Counted from the first letter of the stretch, positions 8,897 through 18,232 are shown. The stretch is DNA of 64,000 nt from Candidatus Avelusimicrobium intestinale (GCA_902765225.1 CACWYV010000001.1:1-64000); one strand, 5' to 3'. Numbers and translations: made by a program. Notes: generated from the letters alone by a model not told the origin.

Positions 8897-10126
8897 TTAC
8901 TCCCTCGCAATTAATAAAGTTCCTGCCGCTTTTTCTATAGGCAGGTTGACCACACTTCCTACCGGGTACGGCCGGGCGGCACGCACCCAAAATCCTTGAG
9001 ATGAACGCCCTTTGTCCGGCGTTTCAAACAACACCGTTTGAACGGTGCCGACCTGCGCCTGGTACGCGACCTCGGCCAACCTCTTTACTCTATTTAACAA
9101 AATATCAAGCCGTTGTTCCAGTACATTTTGCGCCAATTGCGGCATTTGGGCGGCCGGAGTACCCTGCCGGGGCGAGTATTTATAGCAATACGCCGTGGAA
9201 AACCCTACCTCATCCACCAAAGAAAGTGTTTGTTGGAAATCTTCCTCCGTTTCCGTTGGGAAACCCACTATCAAATCGGTGGAAATCACAAACCCGGCGG
9301 CTTGAAGGGCTTTGAGTTTTTCAACCAAAAGTTCGCGGGTATAACCGCGTTTCATTTCTTGCAAAACGCGCGTAGAGCCGCTTTGCACCGGCAAATGGAT
9401 ATGACGGGCAATTTTAGGATTCGGCGCAATAGCCGCCAAAAAATCCGACGTAAAATAAATCGGGTGCGGGCTGGTAAACCCCACACGCTCCACACCGGGA
9501 ATTGCACTTACTTCATTTAACAACTGGGCAAAAGAAACGGCCCCGTCTTGGTATGCATTGACCGTTTGCCCCAAAAGCATAATCTCTTTCGCTCCGGCAG
9601 TCACTTTCCGTTTTACTTCTTCCAAAATTCCGGCCTGCGGTAAACAGACCACCGGCCCGCGCACCCGCGGAACGATGCAGTACGTACAAGCAAAGTTACA
9701 CCCGCGCATAATGGTCACATAGCCGGTCAACCCGGCAGGCAACACTTCGCCGCTGTCCGCTTGCGGCCCGAATAATCCGCTTTCATCCAACGTATCAGCA
9801 AAGTGATCAATGCTTTTAGCACCGGACAAAATATCCAAAAACGGATATTTTTTCTGCAAGGCACTCCCCAACCGTTCCGCCGCACATCCCGCAAAAATAA
9901 TCCGTCGGGACGGCCGTTCTCTTTTCCAAGCAGCCAGCCGGCCCAAAAACGAAACGGCTTTATGTTCGGCATGATCGCGCACGGTGCAGGTGTTAATCAG
10001 CACAGCATCGGCCTGTTCCAACTCATCTGTACGCTGATAACCGCGAGCGGCCAGGTGGCTGAACATTTCCTCCGAATCAGCTAAATTCATCTGGCAACCG
10101 TACGTTTGGATAAATACTTTCTTCAT
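8897..10126 (-). CDS. miaB: tRNA-2-methylthio-N6-dimethylallyladenosine synthase MiaB
   Basis: 409 aa, a radical-SAM methylthiotransferase that adds the methylthio group to i6A37 of tRNAs. The N-terminal UPF0004 domain has the three cluster cysteines (YGCQMNLADSE, LINTCTVRD, FAGCAAER), the radical-SAM CxxxCxxC is in MRGCNFACTYCIVPRVRG, and IHLPVQSGSTRVLQEMKRGYT is typical of MiaB rather than MtaB or RimO. A TRAM domain is expected at the C-terminus. The start at 10126 was chosen because homologues begin with the strand leading to the first Cys, but it has no ribosome-binding site. A second ATG at 10177, overlapping the pgi stop as TAATG, would add 17 residues and is a real alternative. Confidence 0.9.
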   Translation of the reverse strand: MKKVFIQTYGCQMNLADSEEMFSHLAARGYQRTDELEQADAVLINTCTVRDHAEHKAVSFLGRLAAWKRERPSRRIIFAGCAAERLGSALQKKYPFLDILSGAKSIDHFADTLDESGLFGPQADSGEVLPAGLTGYVTIMRGCNFACTYCIVPRVRGPVVCLPQAGILEEVKRKVTAGAKEIMLLGQTVNAYQDGAVSFAQLLNEVSAIPGVERVGFTSPHPIYFTSDFLAAIAPNPKIARHIHLPVQSGSTRVLQEMKRGYTRELLVEKLKALQAAGFVISTDLIVGFPTETEEDFQQTLSLVDEVGFSTAYCYKYSPRQGTPAAQMPQLAQNVLEQRLDILLNRVKRLAEVAYQAQVGTVQTVLFETPDKGRSSQGFWVRAARPYPVGSVVNLPIEKAAGTLLIARE

Positions 10127-10133
10127 AGGGGGA

Positions 10134-10168
10134 AACAAGAAGGAGGCGGCCCGAAGCTGCCGCCTCCT
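10134..10168 (-). terminator. GC-rich hairpin between pgi and miaB
   Basis: AGGAGGCGGC (10141-10150) pairs perfectly with GCCGCCTCCT (10159-10168), and TCTTGTTT follows on the minus strand. It may reduce read-through from pgi or shape miaB translation, since it lies just before the preferred miaB start. Confidence 0.55.
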
Positions 10169-10176
10169 GACTGGCA

Positions 10177-11844
10177 TTAGAATAAGTCGCTAATTTTACG
10201 GATGCACGGAGCCAACGGTTGCGTCAAGTGTAACTTGATCACGCGGCGCCCCTTAGACTCCAACGCCCGGAAATCCCCCAACGCTTGCGCGTTGCACAAT
10301 TGTCCGAACGTATACTGCTGACCGGGAATTTGGATATCCTTTTCCGGGTCGGCGGAAAAGAGGATAAACACCCCGTTGTTACCGTCGCCTTTGTGCAATT
10401 GGCCGGTAGAGTGTAAATAGCGCGGCCCATAACCAAACAAGACGGCGCGTTTCGTACGGCGCATAATTTTTTCGCGTAATGTCTGCAAAGCATTTTCTAC
10501 TTCGCGCGACGGATGAACATACGCCAATAAGGCCACATAATCGTTGCTTTCCAGAAGCGAATAAATATCCTGTGCAAGCGTATCCATTTTTACATCATCC
10601 GCTATCTCTTTGGAAACCAAAATCGGTGCGGCGATTTCAGCCGGGATATCTCCCTGGGCTAATTTAGCCAATACATCTTTGGTCATAGTTTTGGCTTCTT
10701 GCACATTCGGTTGATCAAACGGGTTAATCGCCAACACGGCCCCTGCGGCAGCGGTGGCAATTTCCCACAGCAAGAACAAAGCCCCTAAATCATATTCGGA
10801 AGAAACTTCAATGGTAAACAAGGGAGCTTCGTGTTCGTCCAACCGGGCCAGCAACGTCCGAAGTTTTTTGTCTTCCTCATCCGCCACAGCCAAGCGTACA
10901 AAGAAACGGTCCTCATGGTAATCAAAACCGGCAAGCAATTTTTCGCCCGCCACCGGTACAATCCCTTTGCTTTCTTTACCGGTAGACTCGGCTACCAATT
11001 GTTCCGCCCACAAGCCAAAAGAAGCCAGATTTTTAGCGGTCAGCAACGTAAGTTTATCGCGTCCGTGGTTTACGTAGCACGCACCCATATAGGCTCCCAA
11101 TTTTAGGGCCGCATTATCTTTAACGGATGCTTCCGGTCCAAACGACACGGCTTGCTCTTTGGCTACCATAAGCAAGCGGCGCACATCTATCCCCATAATG
11201 GCTGCCGGCACAATCCCAAAGAAAGAAAGTGCCGAAAAACGACCGCCGATATCAGCCGGGTTTAAAAAAGTATGACGGAATTTATGCTGTTGGGCTAATT
11301 TTTCCAGCCCGGTTCCCGGGTCCGTGATAGCCGCAAAATTCTTTCCGGGTTCTTCTACCCCGGCTTTTTTGACTTCATCCCAGAAATAAGCAAACTGGGA
11401 AGAAGGCTCCACCGTGCCGCCGGACTTACTGGCAAAAATGAATAAAGTACGGGCCGGGTCAATTTGGGCGCGGGCCGCCGAAATCCAATCGGGATTGGTG
11501 GTATCCAATACCAAAAGTTCCGGCCAGCCTTCTTGTTTACCGAATACGGTACGGAAAACTTCCGGGGCTAAGGACGAACCGCCCATCCCCATAACCACAC
11601 AATGTTTGAAATTGGCTTGTACATCTTGGGCGAAACCAATCACTTCGTCCAACCGTTCCAACGTCCAATCATAGACCTTTTGCCAGCCCAAAAACTGGAC
11701 GATAAAGTCTTGGCTTGCTTTATCTTGTTTCCATAAAGAAGCGTCTTTGGCCCAAAATTTCGTGTTAAAAGAAAGACCTTCTAACTTGATCAATCCTTCC
11801 CGAATAATTCCATCGGCCAAGGGGTTTTCATATATGTTCATCAT
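10177..11844 (-). CDS. pgi: Glucose-6-phosphate isomerase (type found in Tal-Pgi fusions)
   Basis: 555 aa. SIS-type sugar isomerase interconverting glucose-6-P and fructose-6-P. HCVVMGMGGSSLAPEV (about residue 80) and FASKSGGTVEPSSQF (about residue 135) are the phosphate-binding loops, and ADIGGRFSALSFFGI follows. Sequence style and length match the isomerase half of bifunctional transaldolase/phosphoglucose isomerases rather than the E. coli enzyme; here it stands alone without a transaldolase part. AAGGA precedes the double ATG at 11844. It lies directly after rpiB and gmhA, forming a sugar-phosphate isomerase block at the end of the Bat operon. Function confident, subtype by recognition. 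Confidence 0.88.
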   Translation of the reverse strand: MMNIYENPLADGIIREGLIKLEGLSFNTKFWAKDASLWKQDKASQDFIVQFLGWQKVYDWTLERLDEVIGFAQDVQANFKHCVVMGMGGSSLAPEVFRTVFGKQEGWPELLVLDTTNPDWISAARAQIDPARTLFIFASKSGGTVEPSSQFAYFWDEVKKAGVEEPGKNFAAITDPGTGLEKLAQQHKFRHTFLNPADIGGRFSALSFFGIVPAAIMGIDVRRLLMVAKEQAVSFGPEASVKDNAALKLGAYMGACYVNHGRDKLTLLTAKNLASFGLWAEQLVAESTGKESKGIVPVAGEKLLAGFDYHEDRFFVRLAVADEEDKKLRTLLARLDEHEAPLFTIEVSSEYDLGALFLLWEIATAAAGAVLAINPFDQPNVQEAKTMTKDVLAKLAQGDIPAEIAAPILVSKEIADDVKMDTLAQDIYSLLESNDYVALLAYVHPSREVENALQTLREKIMRRTKRAVLFGYGPRYLHSTGQLHKGDGNNGVFILFSADPEKDIQIPGQQYTFGQLCNAQALGDFRALESKGRRVIKLHLTQPLAPCIRKISDLF

Positions 11845-11875
11845 TTCTTCATCCTTATTCTAAAGACCCTATGTC

Positions 11876-12328
11876 TTATTTCAAATTGTCCTTTTCCAAC
11901 TGCAGCACTTTGTTCAGACGCCGCAGGTGGCGTTCTTCGTTGGAAAACGAAGCACCTAAAAACCGGGTGACTAATTCCTCAGCCAGCGCCGGCCCGATAA
12001 TTCGTGCCCCCAAGCACAGCACGTTAAGCCCGTCGTGCTCAACGGCCTGCTGGGCGGTGTAGGCATCGTGGCAAATACTGGCGCGGACTCCTTTAAATTT
12101 ATTGGCCGCCACACAAACGCCTACTCCGCTGCCGCAAATGAGTACGCCGCGGGCTGCCTCTTGCGAGCAAACCGCCCGAGCCACTTTGGCCGCAAAATCC
12201 GGATAATCCACCGAACGCGGGCAATCGGTACCGCAATCCAATACTTCATGCCCCAACCGGCGAATTTGTTGAGCTACCGTTTCTTTTAGTGCAAACCCTG
12301 CGTGATCACAACCGAGTGCAATTTTCAT
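11876..12328 (-). CDS. rpiB: Ribose-5-phosphate isomerase B
   Basis: 150 aa, standard for RpiB/LacAB. It has MKIALGCDHAGF at the N-terminus (Asp-His of the active site), VDYPDFAAKVARAV, the anion-hole loop GVLICGSGVGVCVAANK with the catalytic Cys region ICGSG, and SICHDAYTAQQAVEHDGLNVLCLGARIIG. It interconverts ribose-5-P and ribulose-5-P in the non-oxidative pentose phosphate pathway. It is 3 bases after gmhA and 31 before pgi, so all three isomerases are expected on one transcript. A LacAB-type allose/galactose isomerase is less likely given the context. Confidence 0.93.
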   Translation of the reverse strand: MKIALGCDHAGFALKETVAQQIRRLGHEVLDCGTDCPRSVDYPDFAAKVARAVCSQEAARGVLICGSGVGVCVAANKFKGVRASICHDAYTAQQAVEHDGLNVLCLGARIIGPALAEELVTRFLGASFSNEERHLRRLNKVLQLEKDNLK

Positions 12329-12331
12329 AAT

Positions 12332-12889
12332 TTAATACTGTTGGTCCACCAACTCACACATACAATGGCCCATGAAAATATGGCAGGCCTGAATATGCGG
12401 AGTGTTCTTAACGGGCACAATAAGCGGTAAATCACACACTTCTTTAATTGTTCCCCCGTCTTTACCTAAAAACCCCACCGTAAAACAACCTTTTTGTTTG
12501 GCCAATGCCAACGCCAAATATACGTTTTTGCTATTGCCGGACGTAGAAATCCCGATTACCACATCCCCCTTTTGGGCAAAACCGTCTATTTGACGGGAAA
12601 AGACCACGTCGTAGGAATAATCGTTGCCGATAGCCGTCAGTGTGGAGGAATTGGTATTGAGTGCCAACGCCGGTAAAGAAGGGCGTTCTTTTTTAAAACG
12701 GCCTACAAACTCAGCCGCCAAGTGTTGTGCATCCGAAGCACTACCACCGTTCCCCATAAAAATTACCTTATGACCGGCCCGGAAAGCCCGCACCACTTGA
12801 GCAGCCAGTTCTTCCACTTTCTCTGCCAAATTTTCTTTGACATATCCTAGGGCAGCCATCAATTCATCCGCTTGTGCTTGAACAAACAT
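12332..12889 (-). CDS. gmhA: Phosphoheptose (sedoheptulose-7-phosphate) isomerase, SIS domain
   Basis: 185 aa, GmhA length. Motifs: VIFMGNGGSASDAQHLAAEFVGRF (about residue 40), a Thr/Ser-rich loop STLTAIGNDYSYD and the second phosphate loop GDVVIGISTSGNSKNV (about residue 110). GmhA converts sedoheptulose-7-P to glycero-manno-heptose-7-P for lipopolysaccharide inner core or S-layer glycans. Other heptose genes are not in this window, so a related SIS isomerase role (for example DiaA-like) cannot be fully excluded, but the active-site sequence is GmhA-like. It follows batE by 17 bases. Confidence 0.85.
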   Translation of the reverse strand: MFVQAQADELMAALGYVKENLAEKVEELAAQVVRAFRAGHKVIFMGNGGSASDAQHLAAEFVGRFKKERPSLPALALNTNSSTLTAIGNDYSYDVVFSRQIDGFAQKGDVVIGISTSGNSKNVYLALALAKQKGCFTVGFLGKDGGTIKEVCDLPLIVPVKNTPHIQACHIFMGHCMCELVDQQY

Positions 12890-12906
12890 ATAATTCCTCG
12901 TATTTT

Positions 12907-13626
12907 TTAAATTTTTTCCACGGCGCTCTTTTCAATCCAACCTTTAATACCTTGCGACGTCACCACTACCTGGTGCCAAGCATCCTTTCTATCCAAAATT
13001 GTGATCAAATGTCCTTGGGCTACGTTCGCACTGGCCGGGAAATTCGTGCCCGGGCCGCTGCGTATTTCCGCCGTAGGAGACGCCACCACGGCCAACGGTT
13101 GGTGTTCTATCTGCCCGCGGACATACCACCATATCGCCGCCCCCGCGCAAAGCACTGTTCCCACCGCTACCGTCCGCCAACCTTTCCGGCACAATAACGC
13201 AACTCCGGCTCCTATACACCACAACCAAAACAGCCCGTACACCAGGCCCGTCAGTTCGGCATACGACAGCAAATAGAAGGCCTTATGCAAAATAACCGGC
13301 ATTCCGCGCGGGACCAACTGTTCCCCTCCGTTGGCCAGGGATAAGGCCAAATTATGACGAATATCCGCATCCCGCGGATTCAACCGAAACGCCCGGTAAT
13401 AATTGGCAACTGCTAACCCTTTACTACCCATCTTAAAATAGCAGTTACCTATATTGTAGTAAACAAAAGGGTCCTTTGGGTGGGTTTTTAACAAATTTTC
13501 ATAGGCCCCCAAAGCAGCCGAAAACTTACCCTGCCGGTACAAAGCCTCTGCTTGTTGCAAATCTTCCTGAGCAAGTGCCGGCAACCATCCCCCTAACAGG
13601 AAAAGCCCTATCCAAATATATCTCAC
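12907..13626 (-). CDS. batE: BatE-like TPR and SH3 membrane protein
   Basis: 239 aa. A signal peptide (ends LPALAQ) leads to about three TPR units (EALYRQGKFSAALGAYENLL; DPFVYYNIGNCYFKMG; ADIRHNLALSLA), two membrane segments (about residues 125-165), then a bacterial SH3-like domain with EIRSGPGTNFPASANVAQGH and WIEKSAVEKI. This is the BatE layout of the Bacteroides aerotolerance cluster. The start overlaps the batD stop by 4 bases (ATGA). It should sit in the inner membrane with the TPR and SH3 parts outside the cytoplasm. Role in the complex is not established; Bat proteins are tied to stress or envelope functions. Confidence 0.85.
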   Translation of the reverse strand: MRYIWIGLFLLGGWLPALAQEDLQQAEALYRQGKFSAALGAYENLLKTHPKDPFVYYNIGNCYFKMGSKGLAVANYYRAFRLNPRDADIRHNLALSLANGGEQLVPRGMPVILHKAFYLLSYAELTGLVYGLFWLWCIGAGVALLCRKGWRTVAVGTVLCAGAAIWWYVRGQIEHQPLAVVASPTAEIRSGPGTNFPASANVAQGHLITILDRKDAWHQVVVTSQGIKGWIEKSAVEKI

Positions 13627-15413
13627 CGGGTTTCCTCCTCTATTAAACGCAATGTATTCTGGGCCTGCAGCGGTAAATCAACCGCCGACGTGGCCGCTCC
13701 GGCCGGGGCGAAACGTTCGGCATCCAGATGTTCCCACAATAAAGCAAAAGATTCCGCAGTAGCCGGGGTCACCCCTTTTTCTTCCAAACGACTGACAATT
13801 TCTTTAAGCGGAAGACTGCCTGTATGAATCCCGAGTTTCTCAACCAAATAAACACTGACGATATCGGCCACCTCTTGCCCGGAGGATGCTTTTTTCAACC
13901 GGTTTTTGGCTGTTAAAAAGATTTTCTTACGGGCCAGTTTATTGCGGTCGAGTAACGCAAATAACAACGCCAACGCCACCCACAAAAGCCCTACCCCGTT
14001 GAGCCAGGCCAACCGGCTTAAACGGACCAGTACTCCTTCCCGGGGGTCAAAATTCATTTTTAGGTAAGCAATATCTTGCGCCAAGGCCTGGAAACCGGGC
14101 CCACCGGACTTTACATTTCCAAAGTTTACTTCGTTTTGTGCCTGAACGGCCGGGGTAACCGTCAACGAAATAGGCTCCGTTTGCAACGTGTGGTACGCTC
14201 CGTCCGCCGGATCAAAATACGACCAATCTACCGCCGGTATCGTATAAATACCGGAAGCCGCCGGCACCAACACCGCCTTAAAAGTAATATAACCGTTTAA
14301 CGAACCGTCACCGTCCACCCCGTGCCCGGATACCGGAGCCGCCGGATAAATTTTAAACCCGTCTAAAGAAGGAAAACGAAGGTTCTGGGAAACTTTCAAA
14401 TTCCCCACCCCTTGGACAGTTACCTGAAAGTTGACCGCTTCGGCAGCCGGTACTTGCCGGGGTTCCGCCGATGCACTTATCCGGAAACGGTTTCCCACCG
14501 CGCCGTAAAAAGACTCTGGACGGCCCGCCGCGGGAAGTTCCCGCACCGATATCACCATGGGGGCAGACGTCGCCGTCTGGTCCGGCCCGGCCGCAGTAAG
14601 CCCCAGCAAACGGTCAAAAGCCAATAGCGGAGAATCGGACACATCCCGGTAATTAACACTCCCCGCACCGATAGTCACTCTTCCGGCAGATACCGGGGTC
14701 AACTGGTACCGTTGCTCCGTGTATCGGTACAAAGTACCGCCGATGCTCTGGGTCCCTTCGCTTTTTCCCATATCTTCCATCAGCATATCCGCCACGGCCG
14801 GTTTTTGATACGTTCCTCCGGCAAAAGCTTGGGAGTAATAGAAGCGAACCGCCAGCGTGAACGGCTGGTTCACATACGGGCGTTTATTACTAACGGCCGC
14901 CACCAGAAAGAACGGTTCCCCGCGTTTGGCATAAGACTGATTTGCCAAAGACGCTTCCAACGGCGGCAAATGCGGGTCGGCCCGTTGCGAAGAAGGAGCC
15001 GGACCGGCATTTTTCCCCGGCGTAGCAGTTTGCGGTTCGGGCGTATTGGGAGCATGCCGGTAAATAGAAATAGAAATCGGTTCTGTTTCGTATGTTTTCC
15101 CTTGGTACATAAAACGCACCGGACCGATTTGCGTCCGGCCCACAAAACGGGGAAGCATCGTGTAATGAAAGACCAACGTCGTGTTCCCGTTAATGATAGT
15201 CTGTTCTTCCGAGCGGGAATATACGTTAAAAGCGGGCAAACTGGGCAGTTGCGGGGCTGTAACACGACCGGAAATCCCGGTGATCCGAACCGTCAGCGTC
15301 AATTCGTCATCTAACGTCAGAATCTGCTTATCGGCCCGGGCTGAAATCTGTACCTGGGCGTAAAGCCCAAAAGCCGTTACTAAAAAAAGGATACTTAACA
15401 GGAGTTTTTTCAT
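13623..15413 (-). CDS. batD: BatD (BatD/oxygen tolerance family) membrane protein
   Basis: 596 aa. A signal peptide (MKKLLLSILFLVTAFGLYAQ) is followed by a long beta-rich extracytoplasmic region (about 20-430) with family-typical stretches such as SARADKQILTLDDELTLTVRI, LPSLPAFNVYSRSEEQTIINGN and KTYETEPISISI, then one membrane helix (VGLLWVALALLFALL) and a cytoplasmic tail of about 120 residues. ATG 15413 lies 2 bases after the batC stop; an in-frame TTG at 15422 is a possible alternative. Its position among batA, B, C and E supports the call. Function in the family is not biochemically defined. Confidence 0.87.
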   Translation of the reverse strand: MKKLLLSILFLVTAFGLYAQVQISARADKQILTLDDELTLTVRITGISGRVTAPQLPSLPAFNVYSRSEEQTIINGNTTLVFHYTMLPRFVGRTQIGPVRFMYQGKTYETEPISISIYRHAPNTPEPQTATPGKNAGPAPSSQRADPHLPPLEASLANQSYAKRGEPFFLVAAVSNKRPYVNQPFTLAVRFYYSQAFAGGTYQKPAVADMLMEDMGKSEGTQSIGGTLYRYTEQRYQLTPVSAGRVTIGAGSVNYRDVSDSPLLAFDRLLGLTAAGPDQTATSAPMVISVRELPAAGRPESFYGAVGNRFRISASAEPRQVPAAEAVNFQVTVQGVGNLKVSQNLRFPSLDGFKIYPAAPVSGHGVDGDGSLNGYITFKAVLVPAASGIYTIPAVDWSYFDPADGAYHTLQTEPISLTVTPAVQAQNEVNFGNVKSGGPGFQALAQDIAYLKMNFDPREGVLVRLSRLAWLNGVGLLWVALALLFALLDRNKLARKKIFLTAKNRLKKASSGQEVADIVSVYLVEKLGIHTGSLPLKEIVSRLEEKGVTPATAESFALLWEHLDAERFAPAGAATSAVDLPLQAQNTLRLIEEETR

Positions 15414-15415
15414 AA

Positions 15416-16051
15416 TTACCAATCTTTTTCCACACTGCTATCCTGCCCTTGGCCGGAAACAGAGGAAGGCTTAAATTCCCGCTCCCGGGCCATTTGCATC
15501 ACCCGATCAGCCGCTTCTTTGGCAGACGAGTCTTGCTGATCCGGAGACTGCGCCGGATTATCTTTAGGTTGTTGATCCTGGTTGGGAGACTTCTTATCTT
15601 GGTTTTTATCGTTTTGATTATTCTTGTTTTGTTGGTTTTTCTGCTCTTGGAGTAGCAACTGAAAATTATGCAGGGCCTCTTTGTCCCCCGGATTTTTCAA
15701 AATGGCTTGGCGAAAAGCCTGTTTGGCCGGGTCGGTTTGGTGAGCCCGGTAATACGTATTGCCCAAATTAAAAAGCGCATCCGTCCGGTGGGGGTCGGTT
15801 TCTTGCTGGGCAGCCTGTTCAAAGGCTTTGCGGGCAGTAGCATAATCTTTTAAATAATACGCTGCGGCACCGGCTCCCAACGCCGCTTCCGTTTCGGCCG
15901 GGTTTTGCTCCAACACTTGGTTGTACTTAGCCAAAGCCTGCCCGTACTTTTTTTGCTTATACAACTTCCCGCCGGACCGCAAGTCTCCCCGGACCCCGGC
16001 CTGAAGCGGTAACGCAATCAACAACAGAAAAATAATCCGCCCTATACGCAT
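15416..16051 (-). CDS. batC: BatC-like TPR protein
   Basis: 211 aa. A signal peptide (ends LPLQAG) is followed by TPR repeats (GGKLYKQKKYGQALAKYNQVL; ALGAGAAAYYLKDYATARKAFEQA; DALFNLGNTYYRAHQTDPAKQAFRQA; PGDKEALHNFQLLL), then an Asn/Gln/Lys/Asp-rich low-complexity stretch of about 45 residues (QNKNNQNDKNQDKK) and a tail containing FKPSSVSGQG. Tail and TPR arrangement match BatC. Likely periplasmic scaffold of the Bat complex. It is 4 bases after batB. Confidence 0.82.
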   Translation of the reverse strand: MRIGRIIFLLLIALPLQAGVRGDLRSGGKLYKQKKYGQALAKYNQVLEQNPAETEAALGAGAAAYYLKDYATARKAFEQAAQQETDPHRTDALFNLGNTYYRAHQTDPAKQAFRQAILKNPGDKEALHNFQLLLQEQKNQQNKNNQNDKNQDKKSPNQDQQPKDNPAQSPDQQDSSAKEAADRVMQMAREREFKPSSVSGQGQDSSVEKDW

Positions 16052-16055
16052 ATTC

Positions 16056-17102
16056 TTATTTTACCTTTTTTAACGTTTCTTTTTCCGCTACAGTGCTTTT
16101 CTTGCGGCCGCGCGGCCACAGCAAATATCCGGCCAAACACAAAATCGCCAGCACCAACGGAATTTGATACCGCGTTTTATACAAGGCATGCCGCGATACC
16201 ACCGAGGAACTTTTATCCAACCCGCGCAAGGCATCCTCTACTTTGGCCGACACTTGAGCAGGGGTACTGTAGGCAATATATACTCCGCCGGTAGCCTCGG
16301 CCAAGGACAAGAGGGAATTTTCATCCAATTTGGACACCACCGTATTGCCTTGCCGGTCCTTTTTATATTCCAAAACCCGCCCGGATGCATCTGTTTTTGC
16401 GGGAATCAACGTACCTTCTTTCGTTCCGATACCGATAGCAATGATACGTATAGCACTTTTCAGGGCGGCCTCTTTGGCAGCAGCCAATTCTTCCGCAGAA
16501 TGGTCCTCACCGTCGGTCAACAACACCAATGCTTTTTGTCCCGGATATTTAGCCAAAATACGGGCCGCCAACTGTACCGGTGCCGCTAAAGACGTCCCCG
16601 GAACAGGCAACATATCCGGCTGTAACCGGGTGACAAAATAACGCAAGGCTTCTTCGTCGGTTGTAACGGGACACTGGACAAACGCTTGCGAAGTAAACGC
16701 AATGATACCAATACGTTCGTTCTTTAAATTGCTAATCAGCATGCGCAACATCGTTTTGGCATTATCCAACCGGTCGGGTTTTACATCCTGTGCCCGCATA
16801 GAGGCCGACACATCCACTGCCAAAATGGTTTGGGCAAAAGATCCCTGGGCTTCTATAACCTCACTGCCCCATTGCGGCCCGGCTAACGCCACAAACAAAA
16901 ACAATACGGCCGCCGCTATCCACCATTCGTTGCGGTATGTTTCCGGGCGCAACCCCGCCGTTAATTGGGCATACGCCGGTGCAGAAAACAACCGCTGTAT
17001 AATCCGTTGTTTTAGTTTCCGGCCCAACCAAAACAAAACCCACACACCGGCCAAGGCAGGCAAGAAACCCAATAAGAAAAAAGGATGTGCAAACAATTCC
17101 AT
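16056..17102 (-). CDS. batB: BatB: von Willebrand factor A domain membrane protein
   Basis: 348 aa. Two N-terminal membrane segments (FFLLGFLPALAGVWVLFWLG and WIAAAVLFLFVALAG), a VWA domain with complete MIDAS motif (VDVSASMRAQD, about residue 93; TSLAAP; LTDGEDHS about 195) and a C-terminal membrane helix (IPLVLAILCLAGYLLWP). The VWA domain should bind a divalent metal and act as a protein-interaction module outside the membrane. ATG 17102 starts the hydrophobic helix and lies 2 bases after the batA stop; the longer frame (to 17162) has no signal-like start. Confidence 0.9.
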   Translation of the reverse strand: MELFAHPFFLLGFLPALAGVWVLFWLGRKLKQRIIQRLFSAPAYAQLTAGLRPETYRNEWWIAAAVLFLFVALAGPQWGSEVIEAQGSFAQTILAVDVSASMRAQDVKPDRLDNAKTMLRMLISNLKNERIGIIAFTSQAFVQCPVTTDEEALRYFVTRLQPDMLPVPGTSLAAPVQLAARILAKYPGQKALVLLTDGEDHSAEELAAAKEAALKSAIRIIAIGIGTKEGTLIPAKTDASGRVLEYKKDRQGNTVVSKLDENSLLSLAEATGGVYIAYSTPAQVSAKVEDALRGLDKSSSVVSRHALYKTRYQIPLVLAILCLAGYLLWPRGRKKSTVAEKETLKKVK

Positions 17103-17104
17103 AA

Positions 17105-18232
17105 TCAAGGTACCTTTATCAAAAATAATTTTTCCAGCACTAACCCGGCCGCCAACAAACATAATGCCAAAAGCAACAGCGGATGATACACATCCGTCCG
17201 GTGGATACTGGAATCAGCGGTAAAAGTAGTTCTTTCCAACTCGTTGATGGTATCGTAAATGTGGGCCAATTCCCGTTCGTCTTTGGCGCGATAGAATTTT
17301 CCGCCGGTGGCAGTGGCAATTTCCAAGAGCAGCCCCTCATTGATTTCGTCTTTTTGGTTCGTATAAGAACCCGCTTGCGGAGCCGCAGCCGTTCCAATCG
17401 TGTAGACCCGTATCCCGTACGCGGCGGCGGCTTTGGCCGCTAAACGCGGATCAATCGCCCCGGCGTTGGAATCGCCGTCCGTGAGTAAAATAATCACTTT
17501 ACTTTTGGCCTTACTGTCTTTCAAATGGTTGGTAGCAACGGCCAATCCGTCCCCAATTGCCGTAGCCGTGGCATCCACAATTCCCAAATAAAGCGCCCGT
17601 ATGTATTCTTCCAGGGCTTCGTGGTCCAGCGTCAACGGGGCTTGCAGCAAAGCCGCCTTGGCAAAGGCCACCAATCCAATACGGTCTGTAATACGTTGTT
17701 CAATAAAATTCAGGGCTGTTCTTTGGGCGGCTACAAAACGGTTGGGATAAAAATCGTCTTTTTGCATAGAAGCCGACACATCCAGCAGTAACACAATATC
17801 TATACCTTCCGTCGGTGGGAGAGCGGCTTTATCTACCCGGACGGGCCGTGCTAAAGCCGCCGTCATAAAAAGCAGGGCCAGCGTGTATAGGGAAACCGGC
17901 AACCAACGGGTTAATAATACCCGTAAAGACGTCTGTACGACCCGCAAGTGGGTAAGGGGATAGGACAGCGTCCGCGTGAACACGTTCCGGACCGATACGT
18001 GCACCCAAAGAACCGCCAGCGGAAATAACAAAAAAACAAACGCCCATGGGTGTAAAAATTCCAGGCGGCCATCCGCTAAATAAGAAAAAACAATCCCCCC
18101 TGCAGCCACGGCTGCTCCTCCGGCCGCTACCCATTGCAACGCATCCAACCACCAGGTCTGTATCCGGGCCAGCCGGCGCCACGCCAACAAGCCGAAGAAA
18201 ATTACCAAACTTATCCATAGCAAATGTATCAT
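17105..18232 (-). CDS. batA: BatA: von Willebrand factor A domain membrane protein
   Basis: 375 aa. There are membrane helices near residues 1-15, 35-50 and 60-75 and a helix at the C-terminus (YHPLLLLALCLLAAGLVLEKL), with a VWA domain between them. MIDAS residues are intact: LLLDVSASMQKDD (about residue 150), TATAIGDGLAVA and LLTDGDSNAG (about 250). It is paralogous to batB next to it, the normal arrangement in aerotolerance operons with moxR upstream. The start overlaps the stop of the preceding gene by 4 bases. Confidence 0.9.
   Translation of the reverse strand: MIHLLWISLVIFFGLLAWRRLARIQTWWLDALQWVAAGGAAVAAGGIVFSYLADGRLEFLHPWAFVFLLFPLAVLWVHVSVRNVFTRTLSYPLTHLRVVQTSLRVLLTRWLPVSLYTLALLFMTAALARPVRVDKAALPPTEGIDIVLLLDVSASMQKDDFYPNRFVAAQRTALNFIEQRITDRIGLVAFAKAALLQAPLTLDHEALEEYIRALYLGIVDATATAIGDGLAVATNHLKDSKAKSKVIILLTDGDSNAGAIDPRLAAKAAAAYGIRVYTIGTAAAPQAGSYTNQKDEINEGLLLEIATATGGKFYRAKDERELAHIYDTINELERTTFTADSSIHRTDVYHPLLLLALCLLAAGLVLEKLFLIKVP

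Noticed and set aside
10127-10177. Longer miaB start at 10177
   Set aside because: The extra 17 residues (MPVRRRQ...) have no family match and include the hairpin; homologues start at the strand before YGCQMN. Kept only as an alternative.
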